Shown: in pieces, positions 36,045-44,755 of the stretch | Layout of the letters: every line of letters starts with the position of its first letter | Position numbering within the stretch: the first letter of the stretch is position 1 | Assembly (NCBI GenBank): GCA_022614805.1 | Contig: JAKEHY010000016.1 | Span: forward strand, 14,013 to 78,012 | Source: Candidatus Zixiibacteriota bacterium | GTDB lineage: Bacteria > Zixibacteria > MSB-5A5 > DSPP01 | Reading direction: 5' to 3' | DNA length: 64,000 nt | Translations under genes and position numbers: made by a program | Notes under the pieces: generated by a model | What the model was told of the DNA's origin: nothing | Database searches by the model: none | The model's input: only the letters and a program-made list of their open reading frames with translations

Positions 36045-36225
36045 ACCCCAAGCGGTCCGGCCGCCGCACCATCCGGGGTCCGCTCGCCCGCCTTGCCTGC
36101 CTCTAAATATTTTCTATCTTTCGGCGCGAATGCGTGGCCAACAAGACCGGTGGTTCGGCAGCTTCCCCTCGGAACCCTTCCCCAACCCCAGAAACACCCC
36201 CCCGCGTTTGGCCGGGGAGGGGTAA

Positions 36226-36798
36226 ATGCCCCACGAAGAGGACTCCGCATTAATCAAGAAAGCCCTGTCCGGCGACCAGGCCGCCTACCAGAAGTTGGTG
36301 GCCCGCCACCGGCAGGCGGTCTTTCACGTCGTTTTCAAAATGGTGCGCAACCGGGAGGAGGCGGATGACCTGGTGCAGGAGGCCTTTATGAAGGCGTTCG
36401 CCTCCCTCGCGAGCTATCGGGAGGAGTTCCGCTTCACCACTTGGTTGTACCGCATCGCCGCCAACGCCGCCATCGACTCCCTGCGCCGGCAGAAAATAGA
36501 AGCGATGTCTTTGGACGAACCGGTGGAAACGGAGGAGGGCACCGTCGGACTGGAAATTGCCGACACTTCCTACAACCCGGAGGAGGATGCACTAAAAAAA
36601 GAAAAGGGGCTTTCGATTATGGATGCCATCGCCTCGCTCCCCCCCAAATACCGGGAAGTGATTGAGCTGGTTCATTTGAAGGAAAAACCGTACGATGAAA
36701 TCGCCGCCATTTTGAGAGTCCCTGTCGGCACGGTGAAAGCGCGTATTTTTCGCGCCCGCGAGCTGTTGAAAAAGAAGTTGAAATCAATTCGGAGTTGA
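36226..36798 (+). CDS. RNA polymerase sigma factor, ECF (sigma-24) type
   Basis: A 190-residue sigma factor. Region 2 is AYQKLVARHRQAVFHVVFKMVRNREEADDLVQEAFMKAF in part, with FTTWLYRIAANAAIDSLRRQ; region 4 is LPPKYREVIELVHLKEKPYDEIAAIL and GTVKARIFRARELLKKKL. No region 3 is present, as usual for ECF factors. The ATG follows GGGGAGGGG. No anti-sigma gene is recognised next to it; the gene overlaps or abuts the bactofilin-like membrane protein, which may take that role. Confidence 0.93.
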   Translation: MPHEEDSALIKKALSGDQAAYQKLVARHRQAVFHVVFKMVRNREEADDLVQEAFMKAFASLASYREEFRFTTWLYRIAANAAIDSLRRQKIEAMSLDEPVETEEGTVGLEIADTSYNPEEDALKKEKGLSIMDAIASLPPKYREVIELVHLKEKPYDEIAAILRVPVGTVKARIFRARELLKKKLKSIRS

Positions 36799-36878
36799 TA
36801 AATATGCGAGAAGCCCTTCAGGAAGAATCGAATAAATTCTGCAACTTTTTGCACTCGAAAAACGATATATATAATGGA

Positions 36879-38177
36879 ATGGTGAAAAGACTGTTTATAT
36901 ATGCGCTTGCGGCTCTATTTTTGACCGCAGGCTCCGCTCTTGCACAGGACACCGGCCAAACGGCGGCGCGCAAGAAAACCCGCTCCTCTCCCAGCCCGCC
37001 AAAGGTGACTATTCAAAATGACTCGGTCCGGGTGATTGTGGGCGAGGACGAAATCATTGTCGAAACCCCCTCCGGTAAAACCAAGGCCATTCCAATTCCG
37101 CCTGAAGAGGCCCTTCAGATGTCCCGGTTAAAGGTCCTCGAAGCCCAAAAAAAATACGAAAAAAGCGGATTTGTTCTGGGGGATTCGGTCTTTCTGGAGG
37201 AGCCGCCGGAGGTGGAAAAAAGCTATCGGGCCCGCATCTCTTCCGGCGACCGGGTGGCGTTTGGCCGCACCGTCCGGGTGGAAGAGAATGAAGAAATAAC
37301 CGGCGACGTGGTGGCCATTTTCGGCCGGGCCGAAATCGAGGGGAAAGTCAACGGCGATGTGGTGGTTCCTTTTGGGAGCGTCTATTTGGGCCCGCGAGCC
37401 GAAGTGAACGGGGATTTGGTTTCGGGCCATTTGGATAAAGCCGAAGGGGCTGTTATCCACGGTGATTTGGTTACGGTAGGCATGTCTACCCGCGGCCTCG
37501 GAGTATTTAAGGGGACACCCCCCGCCCTTGTTTATAAAGGGAAACGGTATGACTTTGACGACGGCGGCCCCTTCTCCAACCCGCCCATTTTTCTGATAGT
37601 CACCCTTCTTTCCACCGGCATTCTGCTTTTGATTTACATTCTCACCTGGGCCTTGGTCCCGCAGCGGGTGGAGACGGTTCGCAATCAGGTAATGAACGGC
37701 TTCTTAAAGTCCTTCCTTATCGGCTTTCTCGGAATGCTATCCATCCTCCCCGTTTTCATTCTCCTTTTGGTGACCATCATCGGCATCCCGGTTGCCCTGA
37801 TCGTGCTTCCGCTCGCCCTAATTCTGGCCACGCTCTTGGGGGATACCTCGATATGCCTCGCCGTTGGGGAGCGAATCAAAAAAACCCTTAACTTCACAAC
37901 GGATTCCAAAATCTTTTTAATCGCCGCGGGCCTGTTGGTGCTCGAGCTTCCTTTTTTGCTCGGCGCTTTGCCTTTGGCTATGGAAGGGGCAGCCGCCGGA
38001 ATGGGAATTTTTCTCCTCGTTTTCGGATGTCTGCTCAATTTGGTGCTCTGGATGGTGGGCTTCGGCGCCGTGATTTTGACCCGCTATGGTGGGCGGGCCA
38101 AACTGGCCGCCGCCGCCGCCGCCCCGCCGGCTGCGCCGATGGTTCCCCAACCTTCAACCCCACCTGCAGGGGCTTGA
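36879..38177 (+). CDS. Polymer-forming (bactofilin-like) membrane protein
   Basis: A 432-residue exported membrane protein. The signal peptide is MVKRLFIYALAALFLTAGSALAQ. A beta-helix-like stretch of polymer-forming type follows (NEEITGDVVAIFGRAEIEGKVNGDVVVPFGS in part, AEVNGDLVSGHL, AVIHGDLVTVG), then six or so helices from about residue 240. The C-terminus is Ala/Pro-rich. In frame the ORF continues upstream to ATG 36804 or TTG 36795, four bases into the sigma gene; the extra 25-28 residues look unrelated to a signal peptide, so I use ATG 36879. The sigma gene, this gene and the next form one operon. Confidence 0.72.
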   Translation: MVKRLFIYALAALFLTAGSALAQDTGQTAARKKTRSSPSPPKVTIQNDSVRVIVGEDEIIVETPSGKTKAIPIPPEEALQMSRLKVLEAQKKYEKSGFVLGDSVFLEEPPEVEKSYRARISSGDRVAFGRTVRVEENEEITGDVVAIFGRAEIEGKVNGDVVVPFGSVYLGPRAEVNGDLVSGHLDKAEGAVIHGDLVTVGMSTRGLGVFKGTPPALVYKGKRYDFDDGGPFSNPPIFLIVTLLSTGILLLIYILTWALVPQRVETVRNQVMNGFLKSFLIGFLGMLSILPVFILLLVTIIGIPVALIVLPLALILATLLGDTSICLAVGERIKKTLNFTTDSKIFLIAAGLLVLELPFLLGALPLAMEGAAAGMGIFLLVFGCLLNLVLWMVGFGAVILTRYGGRAKLAAAAAAPPAAPMVPQPSTPPAGA

Positions 38178-38178
38178 T

Positions 38179-39042
38179 ATGAAACTCTCGAGCACTTTCT
38201 GGATTGCCGCTTTGTTTGTGATGCCCACCTTGACGCCAACCGCTCTTGCCCGCCGCACCGTCACCGAACAGAAAACCATCCCCCTGAAAAACGAAAAAAC
38301 GCTGGAGACATCACTGGACTTCGGCGCGGGCGAAGTGGAGTTGAAGCCCCTTTCCGGGCGCGTCAACCTTTTTGAGGGGCATTTTACCTTCCGTCCCGGC
38401 AAAATCGAGCCGGAAGTCCGTTATTCAGCCAGCCGCACGGTCGGCCGCCTCGATTTGGAAACCCATTCGATTAAAAAATTCTTTTCCGACAACGATGCCC
38501 GTAACGAATGGGACCTCCGCTTTTCCACCGAAGTAACCCACGCCTTCGACATCGACGTCGGCGCCTGCGAGGCAAAGCTGGATTTCTCCGGGCTTCCCAT
38601 CGAGGAGATGCTCTTCGATTTGGGGGTGGGGGACTGCGAGATTTTCTTTCATGCCCCCAACCCGGTCGAAATGAAGAGGCTCGAAATCAATGCCGGCGCC
38701 TCCGAGTTGACCATCATCGGGCTGGGAAACGCCCGCTTCCAAAACCTAAATTTTGACGGCGGCATGGGGGATTTTACCCTCGACTTCTCCGGTGACTTGG
38801 ACGGCGACCGGCACGCCGACATCTCCGTGGGGTTGGGCTCGGTCGAAATTCGCTTCCCGCCGGAGCTGGGGGTGCGGGTTCACAAGGACGGGGCTTTGTC
38901 TTCGGTCGATTTCGACCCCGACTTGGAAGAGGTTTCCGACGGGGTCTGGGAGAGCTCCAATTACTCCCGGGCGAAAAACCGGTTGACCATTGAACTTTCA
39001 ATTGGAATGGGCTCGGCCGAATTGAAGCGGGCCGAGAATTAA
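38179..39042 (+). CDS. Secreted toastrack/DUF4097-like protein
   Basis: A 287-residue protein with a signal peptide (TFWIAALFVMPTLTPTALA) followed by beta-rich repeats of the toastrack kind: DFGAGEVELKPLSG, DIDVGACEAKLDFSG, DLGVGDCEIFFHA, NAGASELTIIGLG, DGGMGDFTLDFSG, SVGLGSVEIRFPPE and SIGMGSAELKR. These G-x-G/A-x-x-E turns recur about every 35 residues. It starts one base after the preceding stop. The fold is shared with LiaF-like proteins; a structural or sensory envelope role is inferred. Confidence 0.78.
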   Translation: MKLSSTFWIAALFVMPTLTPTALARRTVTEQKTIPLKNEKTLETSLDFGAGEVELKPLSGRVNLFEGHFTFRPGKIEPEVRYSASRTVGRLDLETHSIKKFFSDNDARNEWDLRFSTEVTHAFDIDVGACEAKLDFSGLPIEEMLFDLGVGDCEIFFHAPNPVEMKRLEINAGASELTIIGLGNARFQNLNFDGGMGDFTLDFSGDLDGDRHADISVGLGSVEIRFPPELGVRVHKDGALSSVDFDPDLEEVSDGVWESSNYSRAKNRLTIELSIGMGSAELKRAEN

Positions 39043-39045
39043 CGG

Positions 39046-40938
39046 CTACTTTTTCGGCCGGAAGATGTGCCGCACCAAAGCCGAACTTCCGTCCCCGATG
39101 AAAACGGTCGTGTCGAACGAGAGCGGCTCCTTGCCGAAGCCGGGGTGCTTTAAGCTCACCTTGTAGGAACCGGATTCAAGACTGGTGTCAAAGGCCGGCC
39201 CTTCTTTTCCGACTGGCCGGCCGTCAATAAAAAACGAAGCCTTGGGAACGGCCCGCAGGCTAAGCTCCCCCTTCGGCAAGGTATAGGTGACCGTTACCGG
39301 TTTGCCGGAGGGAACCTGAACGGTTTGCACAAAGCCGGTGCGGTTGGGAACCTGTACGGAAACCGTTTGCGTGCCGGAAACCACCTCTAATTTCTGCCCG
39401 TTGTAATCAATCGCAACGTCATTCAATAAAACCCGGGCCCCCCTGGGTACCCCCTTCAAGGTAATCCACTGCGCCAAACCCGGCAGCCGAAGGGTGCCGA
39501 AGTTTTTGCTCTCCCCCGGGGAGAGTTCGAACTCGATGGTGGTATCGCGGTAATCGGCGGCGGTCAGCCGGAGCGAATGCCTCCCGGGCGGAATGGAAAC
39601 CGCCCCCTCGGTGGAAACCGGCTGGCCGTTCAAGAAAACCTTCGCCCCCGGCGGGTCGGTGTTCAAGACAAAACTCCCCTTTTGGTCCGGCAGAGGGGCC
39701 GCCTGGGCTCCGTTTGTTGCATTCACATCCAGTTTTTGATTTTTCCCGGAAGCGATTTGAACCCCCTTCTTCCATATGACCTGGCCATCCTTTTCGATGG
39801 AAAGCTCGTATTCCCCTTCCGCAAGGGACAGCCCCTCGGGGGAGTAATCGGTCCTTTTACCGCCCACTTTTAAAACCCCGTCACCAGGAAAGTTCTCCAA
39901 AGTCAACCTTCCGGGAGGGGAAATCAGGCGAAACTTTTCATCCTTCTCCGGCCGGGAAGCGATTTGCAGGACAACGAAAATCCCGATGGCTCCGAGAATC
40001 AAAACCACGGCGCTGGCGGCCGCCGCCCGCTTGAGATTGAAGGCCAAAAGCCGGCTCGCCAGCGTTTCCGCTCCTTCCGGTTTCGGCTTGAAAAGTTTTT
40101 TCTTCTTTTTCTTTTCCGGCGGCATCGACTGCAGGGCCACCAGCATCGCTTCCGCCGACTGAAAGCGGTCGTCCGGGTTTTTTTCCAATGCCCGCAGGAT
40201 GATGAGCTCCAAGCTGGAATGCACGTCCGGATTTTTGGAAGAAGGGGGCGGCGGCGGCTCTTCGATATGCGCTTTCATCAAAAGAAAATGGTTTTCAGTT
40301 TCGAAGGGGACATGGTTGGTGGCCATCTCGTACAAAGTCGCCCCCAGCGAGTAGATGTCCGTGCGGGCATCCACCGGTTTATGCTCAATCTGCTCCGGGG
40401 AGATGTACAGATAGCTGCCGACGACGCGGCTGGTGGTGGCTAAAGTCTGGGCACCCGAGCCGGCCACTTTGGCGATTCCAAAGTCCATAATTTTGACCGA
40501 ACCCTCTTTGGTGACCATTATGTTGGAGGGTTTGATGTCCCGGTGGATGATACCCGCCTTGTGGGCCATCGTGAGGGCCGGCAGGACCTGCTTCATTATT
40601 TCCACAATTCTTTCGGTTTTTAACGCCCCTTCCGTTGACAAGAGCTGGTCGACTGTTTGACCTTCGATGAACTCCATCGCCAGAAAGTTATTCATCTCGT
40701 CGAACTCGTAGAGGATGGCGATGTTGGGGTGGTTGAAGCGGGCCAAAGCTTTTGCTTCCAGCCGCAGGCGGTCGCGCAGCCTTTGGTCTTCGGTGATTTC
40801 CGTCAAAAGGACTTTCAAAGCCACCGGCCGGTCGAGGGTCAAATCGGTTGCTTTATAGACCGCCCCCATCCCCCCTTCTCCCAACTTTTCCTCGATGCGG
40901 TATTTGCCGACGATGTGTCCTACTAAAAGTTCAGCCAT
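39046..40938 (-). CDS. Ser/Thr protein kinase with PEGA domains
   Basis: A 630-residue Hanks-type kinase. The catalytic domain has GEGGMGAVYKATD, lysine K42, HRD with D134, DFG with D152 and SYLYISPEQ, so it should be active. A transmembrane helix lies at about 303-325. The outer part holds three or more PEGA repeats (FVLNTDPPGAKVFLNGQPV, ITLKGVPRGARVLLNDVAI, LSLRAVPKASFFIDGRPV), short beta domains found in surface proteins. With the TPR kinase near 1.2 kb it is the second receptor-like kinase of the window. Convergent with the toastrack gene three bases away. Confidence 0.93.
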   Translation of the reverse strand: MAELLVGHIVGKYRIEEKLGEGGMGAVYKATDLTLDRPVALKVLLTEITEDQRLRDRLRLEAKALARFNHPNIAILYEFDEMNNFLAMEFIEGQTVDQLLSTEGALKTERIVEIMKQVLPALTMAHKAGIIHRDIKPSNIMVTKEGSVKIMDFGIAKVAGSGAQTLATTSRVVGSYLYISPEQIEHKPVDARTDIYSLGATLYEMATNHVPFETENHFLLMKAHIEEPPPPPSSKNPDVHSSLELIILRALEKNPDDRFQSAEAMLVALQSMPPEKKKKKKLFKPKPEGAETLASRLLAFNLKRAAAASAVVLILGAIGIFVVLQIASRPEKDEKFRLISPPGRLTLENFPGDGVLKVGGKRTDYSPEGLSLAEGEYELSIEKDGQVIWKKGVQIASGKNQKLDVNATNGAQAAPLPDQKGSFVLNTDPPGAKVFLNGQPVSTEGAVSIPPGRHSLRLTAADYRDTTIEFELSPGESKNFGTLRLPGLAQWITLKGVPRGARVLLNDVAIDYNGQKLEVVSGTQTVSVQVPNRTGFVQTVQVPSGKPVTVTYTLPKGELSLRAVPKASFFIDGRPVGKEGPAFDTSLESGSYKVSLKHPGFGKEPLSFDTTVFIGDGSSALVRHIFRPKK

Positions 40939-40993
40939 TCTTTCTCAATATAGTTTCGACAGAAAATATACCAAACCGAGCCGCTCCCGCCAG

Positions 40994-41026
40994 CAAAAAA
41001 AAGAGGCCGGACAGCGCCCGGCCTCC
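40994..41026 (-). terminator. Rho-independent terminator of the cupin gene
   Basis: On the minus strand GAGGCCGGGC-GCT-GTCCGGCCTC is followed by eight T residues; it begins about 20 bases after the cupin stop. Confidence 0.85.
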
Positions 41027-41045
41027 GTCTGAAGATAAAGCCCGA

Positions 41046-41555
41046 CTATTTGTCCATTTTGGTTTGGCGTGGGTCGTCGGCCGGGTTGACATAGTTGATT
41101 CCCCACGGCCCCATTGCGTGCACCTGAATCTCGCTCTCCTTTTTGGCCATTGCAAAATGGCGGGTGCCGGTAACCATCATGGCAAATCCCCCCGGCGGAA
41201 GCTCCTTCATCCCTTTTTCGTCGAATTTTTCTCCCAGTCCCATAAACAAACTTCCGGAAATGACGGTTACGTGCTCATCCGCCGGATGCCAGTGAGGTGG
41301 AACTTTATAGCCGGCCGGAACCTTAATCCGCATCGTGAAAAGCGCCGGTTGAGCCGGATCTCCCTCGAGCACAGCCATTTTGGCGCCTGGCGGCAAAGCC
41401 GGCGGGGCATCCTTCCAGGCAAGCTCCATCCCCGTGAACATAACGTGGTCCGGTTTGGCGGCTTCCTGTTTCCCTTCCGTCTTATGTTCCTGGGCCAAAG
41501 CGAAAGCCACGACCAGAACAGCCGCAACGGTGGCCAAGGCAACTAAGCGTTTCAT
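41046..41555 (-). CDS. Exported cupin-domain protein
   Basis: A 169-residue protein with a signal peptide (MKRLVALATVAAVLVVAFALAQ) and one cupin barrel. Metal ligands are expected in PPHWHPADEHVTVISGSL (three His and one Glu) and the second motif GTRHFAM. Similar proteins with an ELAWKDAPPALPPGAKMAVLEG start have been annotated as DUF4437-type cupins of unknown function. The ATG at 41553-41555 has AAAAGGAGGTAG before it, which rejects the longer ORF. It has its own promoter and terminator. Confidence 0.88.
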   Translation of the reverse strand: MKRLVALATVAAVLVVAFALAQEHKTEGKQEAAKPDHVMFTGMELAWKDAPPALPPGAKMAVLEGDPAQPALFTMRIKVPAGYKVPPHWHPADEHVTVISGSLFMGLGEKFDEKGMKELPPGGFAMMVTGTRHFAMAKKESEIQVHAMGPWGINYVNPADDPRQTKMDK

Positions 41556-41585
41556 TTCTACCTCCTTTTGTTCTTCGTTGGCGTA

Positions 41586-41614
41586 AATATCGCAGCGCAA
41601 GCAAAAGTTGTCAA
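41586..41614 (-). promoter_or_regulatory. Probable sigma-70 promoter of the cupin gene
   Basis: On the minus strand: consensus TTGACA, 17 bases, GATATT, about 30 bases before the ATG. Confidence 0.65.
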
Positions 41615-41620
41615 CTGTAA

Positions 41621-41650
41621 AGAAAATAAGACCGGTTTCCCGGCCTTTTT
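41621..41650 (-). terminator. Terminator behind msrBA
   Basis: On the minus strand AAGGCCGG-GAAA-CCGGTCTT is followed by ATTTTC, about 25 bases after the msrBA stop. The GAAA tetraloop is typical. Confidence 0.65.
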
Positions 41651-41674
41651 AATGCAGGTGCTCTTCTCATCGTA

Positions 41675-42646
41675 CTAAAACCGCTTCACCGGGCGGTGGC
41701 AGTACGGCTCCTTGCCGGTTTTGGCGTAGTAATCCTGGTGGTAATCTTCTGCCGGCCAGAACTCCTTGGCCGGGCGCAATTCGGTGGCCACCTTGAACCC
41801 TTTCGATTTCAGCAAGCCGATTAGTTTTTCGGCGGTCTTTTTCTGTTCGTCATCAACGTAGAAAACCACCGATTTGTACTGCTCGCCGATATCCGGCCCC
41901 TGACGGTTCACCTGGGTGGGGTCGTGGATTTCGAAAAAGAGTTTGGCCACTTCCTCGTAGCTGGTCTTGGCCGGGTCGAAGGTCACCTCGTTGGTTTCGA
42001 TATGCCCGGTGGTGCCGCTGCAGACCTCCTTGTAGGTCGGATTTTTCTTATCCCCCCCCATATAACCGACTTTCACGCCGGTGACCCCTTTGGCCTGTTT
42101 GAGGTAATATTCCGTTCCCCAGAAGCAGCCGCCGGCAAAATACGCCTTTTGCGTCTTCATTCGAGTTTTTCCCTCCGTTTTGGACGCTCCCGCCGGTATG
42201 AATTTCAAAGAAACCGAATTGACGCAGTGCCGGGTATCCTTGTCCGTGAACCCTTCGCCGGTGAAAACATGCCCCAGATGAGCGCCGCAGTTGAGGCAGA
42301 TGATTTCCGTGCGCATGCCGTCCGGGTCGGGAATTCTTTTGACCGCGCCGGGAATTTCATCGTCAAAGCTGGGCCAGCCGCAGTGGGAATCAAACTTATT
42401 TTCCGAGCGATACAGCTCCGCCCCGCACCGCCGGCAGGTGTAGGTTCCCGCCTCTTTATTATTCAGATACTCCCCGGTAAAGGGCATCTCCGTCCCTTTA
42501 TGGACAATTACCCGCTCCTCTTCGGGGGTTAACTTATTGTACGTCACTTTCTTAGTCTCCTCCTTCTTCTTCCCCTGTGACAACACCAGCCCAAATACCC
42601 CCATAATCGCTATCACCAACCCTATAAGTATAATGGTCGTTTTCAT
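41675..42646 (-). CDS. msrBA: MsrB-MsrA fusion methionine sulfoxide reductase
   Basis: A 323-residue bifunctional enzyme that repairs both epimers of methionine sulfoxide. An N-terminal membrane anchor (IILIGLVIAIMGVFGLVL) places it in the envelope. The MsrB domain comes first (EERVIVHKGTEMPFTGEY), with zinc pairs CRRCG and CLNCG and the catalytic cysteine in DTRHCVNSVSLKF. The MsrA domain follows with its catalytic AGGCFWGTEYY and GYMGGDKKNPTYKEVCSGTTGH. It ends QDYYAKTGKEPYCH, where the last Cys can resolve the disulfide. The order B-A is the reverse of the commoner A-B fusions. ATG 42646 is chosen over GTG 42664. Confidence 0.95.
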   Translation of the reverse strand: MKTTIILIGLVIAIMGVFGLVLSQGKKKEETKKVTYNKLTPEEERVIVHKGTEMPFTGEYLNNKEAGTYTCRRCGAELYRSENKFDSHCGWPSFDDEIPGAVKRIPDPDGMRTEIICLNCGAHLGHVFTGEGFTDKDTRHCVNSVSLKFIPAGASKTEGKTRMKTQKAYFAGGCFWGTEYYLKQAKGVTGVKVGYMGGDKKNPTYKEVCSGTTGHIETNEVTFDPAKTSYEEVAKLFFEIHDPTQVNRQGPDIGEQYKSVVFYVDDEQKKTAEKLIGLLKSKGFKVATELRPAKEFWPAEDYHQDYYAKTGKEPYCHRPVKRF

Positions 42647-42793
42647 ACCGGCAATAACCTCCACAAAACCCGGGATGTTCCAGGTTTTTTTGAAAAGTTT
42701 AACCCTTGGTTTCTACTTCTGTCCTGCTGGAATTCCTGCTTGCGGCATCTACAACAAGTCACGACAGGTTTTTGTTCCCCTTTTATTTTTCAT

Positions 42794-42822
42794 TTGACAG
42801 GCCGGGCAGATAGTTGTAAAAT
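42794..42822 (+). promoter_or_regulatory. Near-consensus sigma-70 promoter of the DUF885 gene
   Basis: TTGACA, 17 bases, TAAAAT, about 25 bases before the ATG at 42847. The best promoter match in the window. Confidence 0.75.
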
Positions 42823-42846
42823 GTGCGGACGGGAATGGAATGACCA

Positions 42847-44673
42847 ATGAAAAAACAACTCGGGTTAATATTGTTTAGCTTCATTATGGCACTCCCTGCA
42901 ACAGTTACCGCCCAAAACCAGACGACCGGTTTCCAAAAAAACTGCACGGACATTGTTCAATCCAAAGGAAAAACAGCCGATTCGGTGCGCTTGCACCAGC
43001 TTTTTGATTTGACCTGGAAGCACGGCTTGGAGGATAACCCGGAGTGGGCCACCTTTATCGGCTATCCGGGGCTGAATGACAAATGGGGGGATCGCTCGTT
43101 TGCCGCCATCGAGCGGCGCAAAAGGGAAAACCTTTCAACTATGGAGGCAATAAACTCCATAGCCAAAGAGAAGCTTTCCGATGAAGACCGTCTCAATTAC
43201 GACCTATTTAAAGACCAAACCGCTCTGAATATTGAAGGGGCGGAGTTCCCCGGCGAGCTGATGCCCATTTCGCAGATGGGGGGTGTACAGCAGGATATTG
43301 CCCAAATGCTTGTCATTACCCCTGCCAATACGGTTAAGGACTATCAGGATATTTTGGCCCGGCTGAAAGCGGTTCCCGCGTTGGTCGGGCAGGTGCGGAC
43401 GCTTTTGGAGCGGGGCTTGAAAGAAGGGATAACTCCCCCTCAAATTACTTTGCGGGACGTTCCCCAGCAGGTAAAAAACCAAATCGTAAAAGACCCATCC
43501 GTTGCTCCGGTCTTGGTTCCATTCAAGGAGTTTCCCAACTCCATTCCAAAAGCGGAACAGGAAAAGCTAAGAAAAGAAGCGTATTCAACATATACGAGCC
43601 AGATTGCGCCGGTTTTTGACTCGCTGGCCGCCTATCTGGAAAAAATCTACATCCCCGGCTGCCGAAGCGGCATCGGTTTGTCCGCTCTTCCCAACGGCAA
43701 AAAGTGGTACGCCTATCTGGTCAAATCCTACACCACCACGGCGATGACGCCGGAGGAAATTTTCAATCTCGGGGAAAGCGAAGTCCGGCGCATCCGGGGG
43801 GAAATGGACAAGGTAATCAAGGAAACTAAGTTCAAGGGGGATTTTGCTGCTTTTTCCGAGTTTTTGCGCACCGAACCGATGTTTTTCTTTACCAAGGCGG
43901 AAGACCTCGTGCAGGCGTACCGGGATATTTGCAAACGGGCCGACCCGGAGTTGATTAGGCTGTTTGGACACCTCCCCCGCCTCCCCTATGGGGTCAAGCC
44001 GGTGCCACCGTATGCGGAAAAATCCCAAACCACCGCCTATTACGAAGGCGGCTCGCTCAAGGCCGGCCGACCCGGATACTTTTTCGCCAACACCTATGAT
44101 TTGAACTCCCGTCCCAAATGGGAAATGGAGCCGTTGAGTTTGCACGAGGCAGTCCCCGGCCACCATCTGCAGACCGCTATCGCCCAGGAGCTGGAGGACC
44201 TGCCGGAATTCCGGCGCTGGGGCTGGTACACCGCCTATGGCGAGGGCTGGGGGTTGTATTCCGAAACGCTGGGCTACGAAATGGGTTTTTACGAAGACCC
44301 CTATACCAAGTTCGGGCAGTTGAGCTACGAAATGTGGCGGGCCATCCGCTTGGTGGTGGACGTGGGAATGCACTGGAAGAACTGGAGCCGGCAGCAGGCC
44401 ATCGATTATTTTACCCAAAACGTCGGCAAGGCCGAACACGACATTACGGTGGAAGTGGACCGCTACATCGTCTGGCCCGGGCAGGCCCTGGCGTACAAAA
44501 TCGGCCAGTTGAAAATCAAGGAATTACGGGAAGCGGCGCAAAAGGATTTGGGGGAAAAATTCGACATCCGCGCCTTTCACGATTTGGTTTTGGGCAGCGG
44601 CCCGGTTCCCTTGAATATCCTCGAGCAGATGGTCAAGGATTGGGTCAAAAAAGCCAAAGACAGCAAAAGCTGA
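42847..44673 (+). CDS. DUF885-family exported metallohydrolase
   Basis: A 608-residue protein with a signal peptide (QLGLILFSFIMALPATVTAQ) and the DUF885 fold, related to HExxH-like carboxypeptidases. The core is SLHEAVPGHHLQTAIAQEL with possible metal ligands H and H-H, then AYGEGWGLYSETLGYEMGFY, supplying the distal Glu, and WRAIRLVVDVGMHWKNWSRQQAIDYF. It is a likely periplasmic peptidase or amidase; the substrate is unknown. It has its own strong promoter and stands alone. Confidence 0.9.
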   Translation: MKKQLGLILFSFIMALPATVTAQNQTTGFQKNCTDIVQSKGKTADSVRLHQLFDLTWKHGLEDNPEWATFIGYPGLNDKWGDRSFAAIERRKRENLSTMEAINSIAKEKLSDEDRLNYDLFKDQTALNIEGAEFPGELMPISQMGGVQQDIAQMLVITPANTVKDYQDILARLKAVPALVGQVRTLLERGLKEGITPPQITLRDVPQQVKNQIVKDPSVAPVLVPFKEFPNSIPKAEQEKLRKEAYSTYTSQIAPVFDSLAAYLEKIYIPGCRSGIGLSALPNGKKWYAYLVKSYTTTAMTPEEIFNLGESEVRRIRGEMDKVIKETKFKGDFAAFSEFLRTEPMFFFTKAEDLVQAYRDICKRADPELIRLFGHLPRLPYGVKPVPPYAEKSQTTAYYEGGSLKAGRPGYFFANTYDLNSRPKWEMEPLSLHEAVPGHHLQTAIAQELEDLPEFRRWGWYTAYGEGWGLYSETLGYEMGFYEDPYTKFGQLSYEMWRAIRLVVDVGMHWKNWSRQQAIDYFTQNVGKAEHDITVEVDRYIVWPGQALAYKIGQLKIKELREAAQKDLGEKFDIRAFHDLVLGSGPVPLNILEQMVKDWVKKAKDSKS

Positions 44674-44755
44674 TTTCTTCTTCATGTTTCAGACTATAAA
44701 GTCTTTCGATAGTTTTTAAAGAAAATTCTACACTCTTGTAACAACTAAAAATTCA

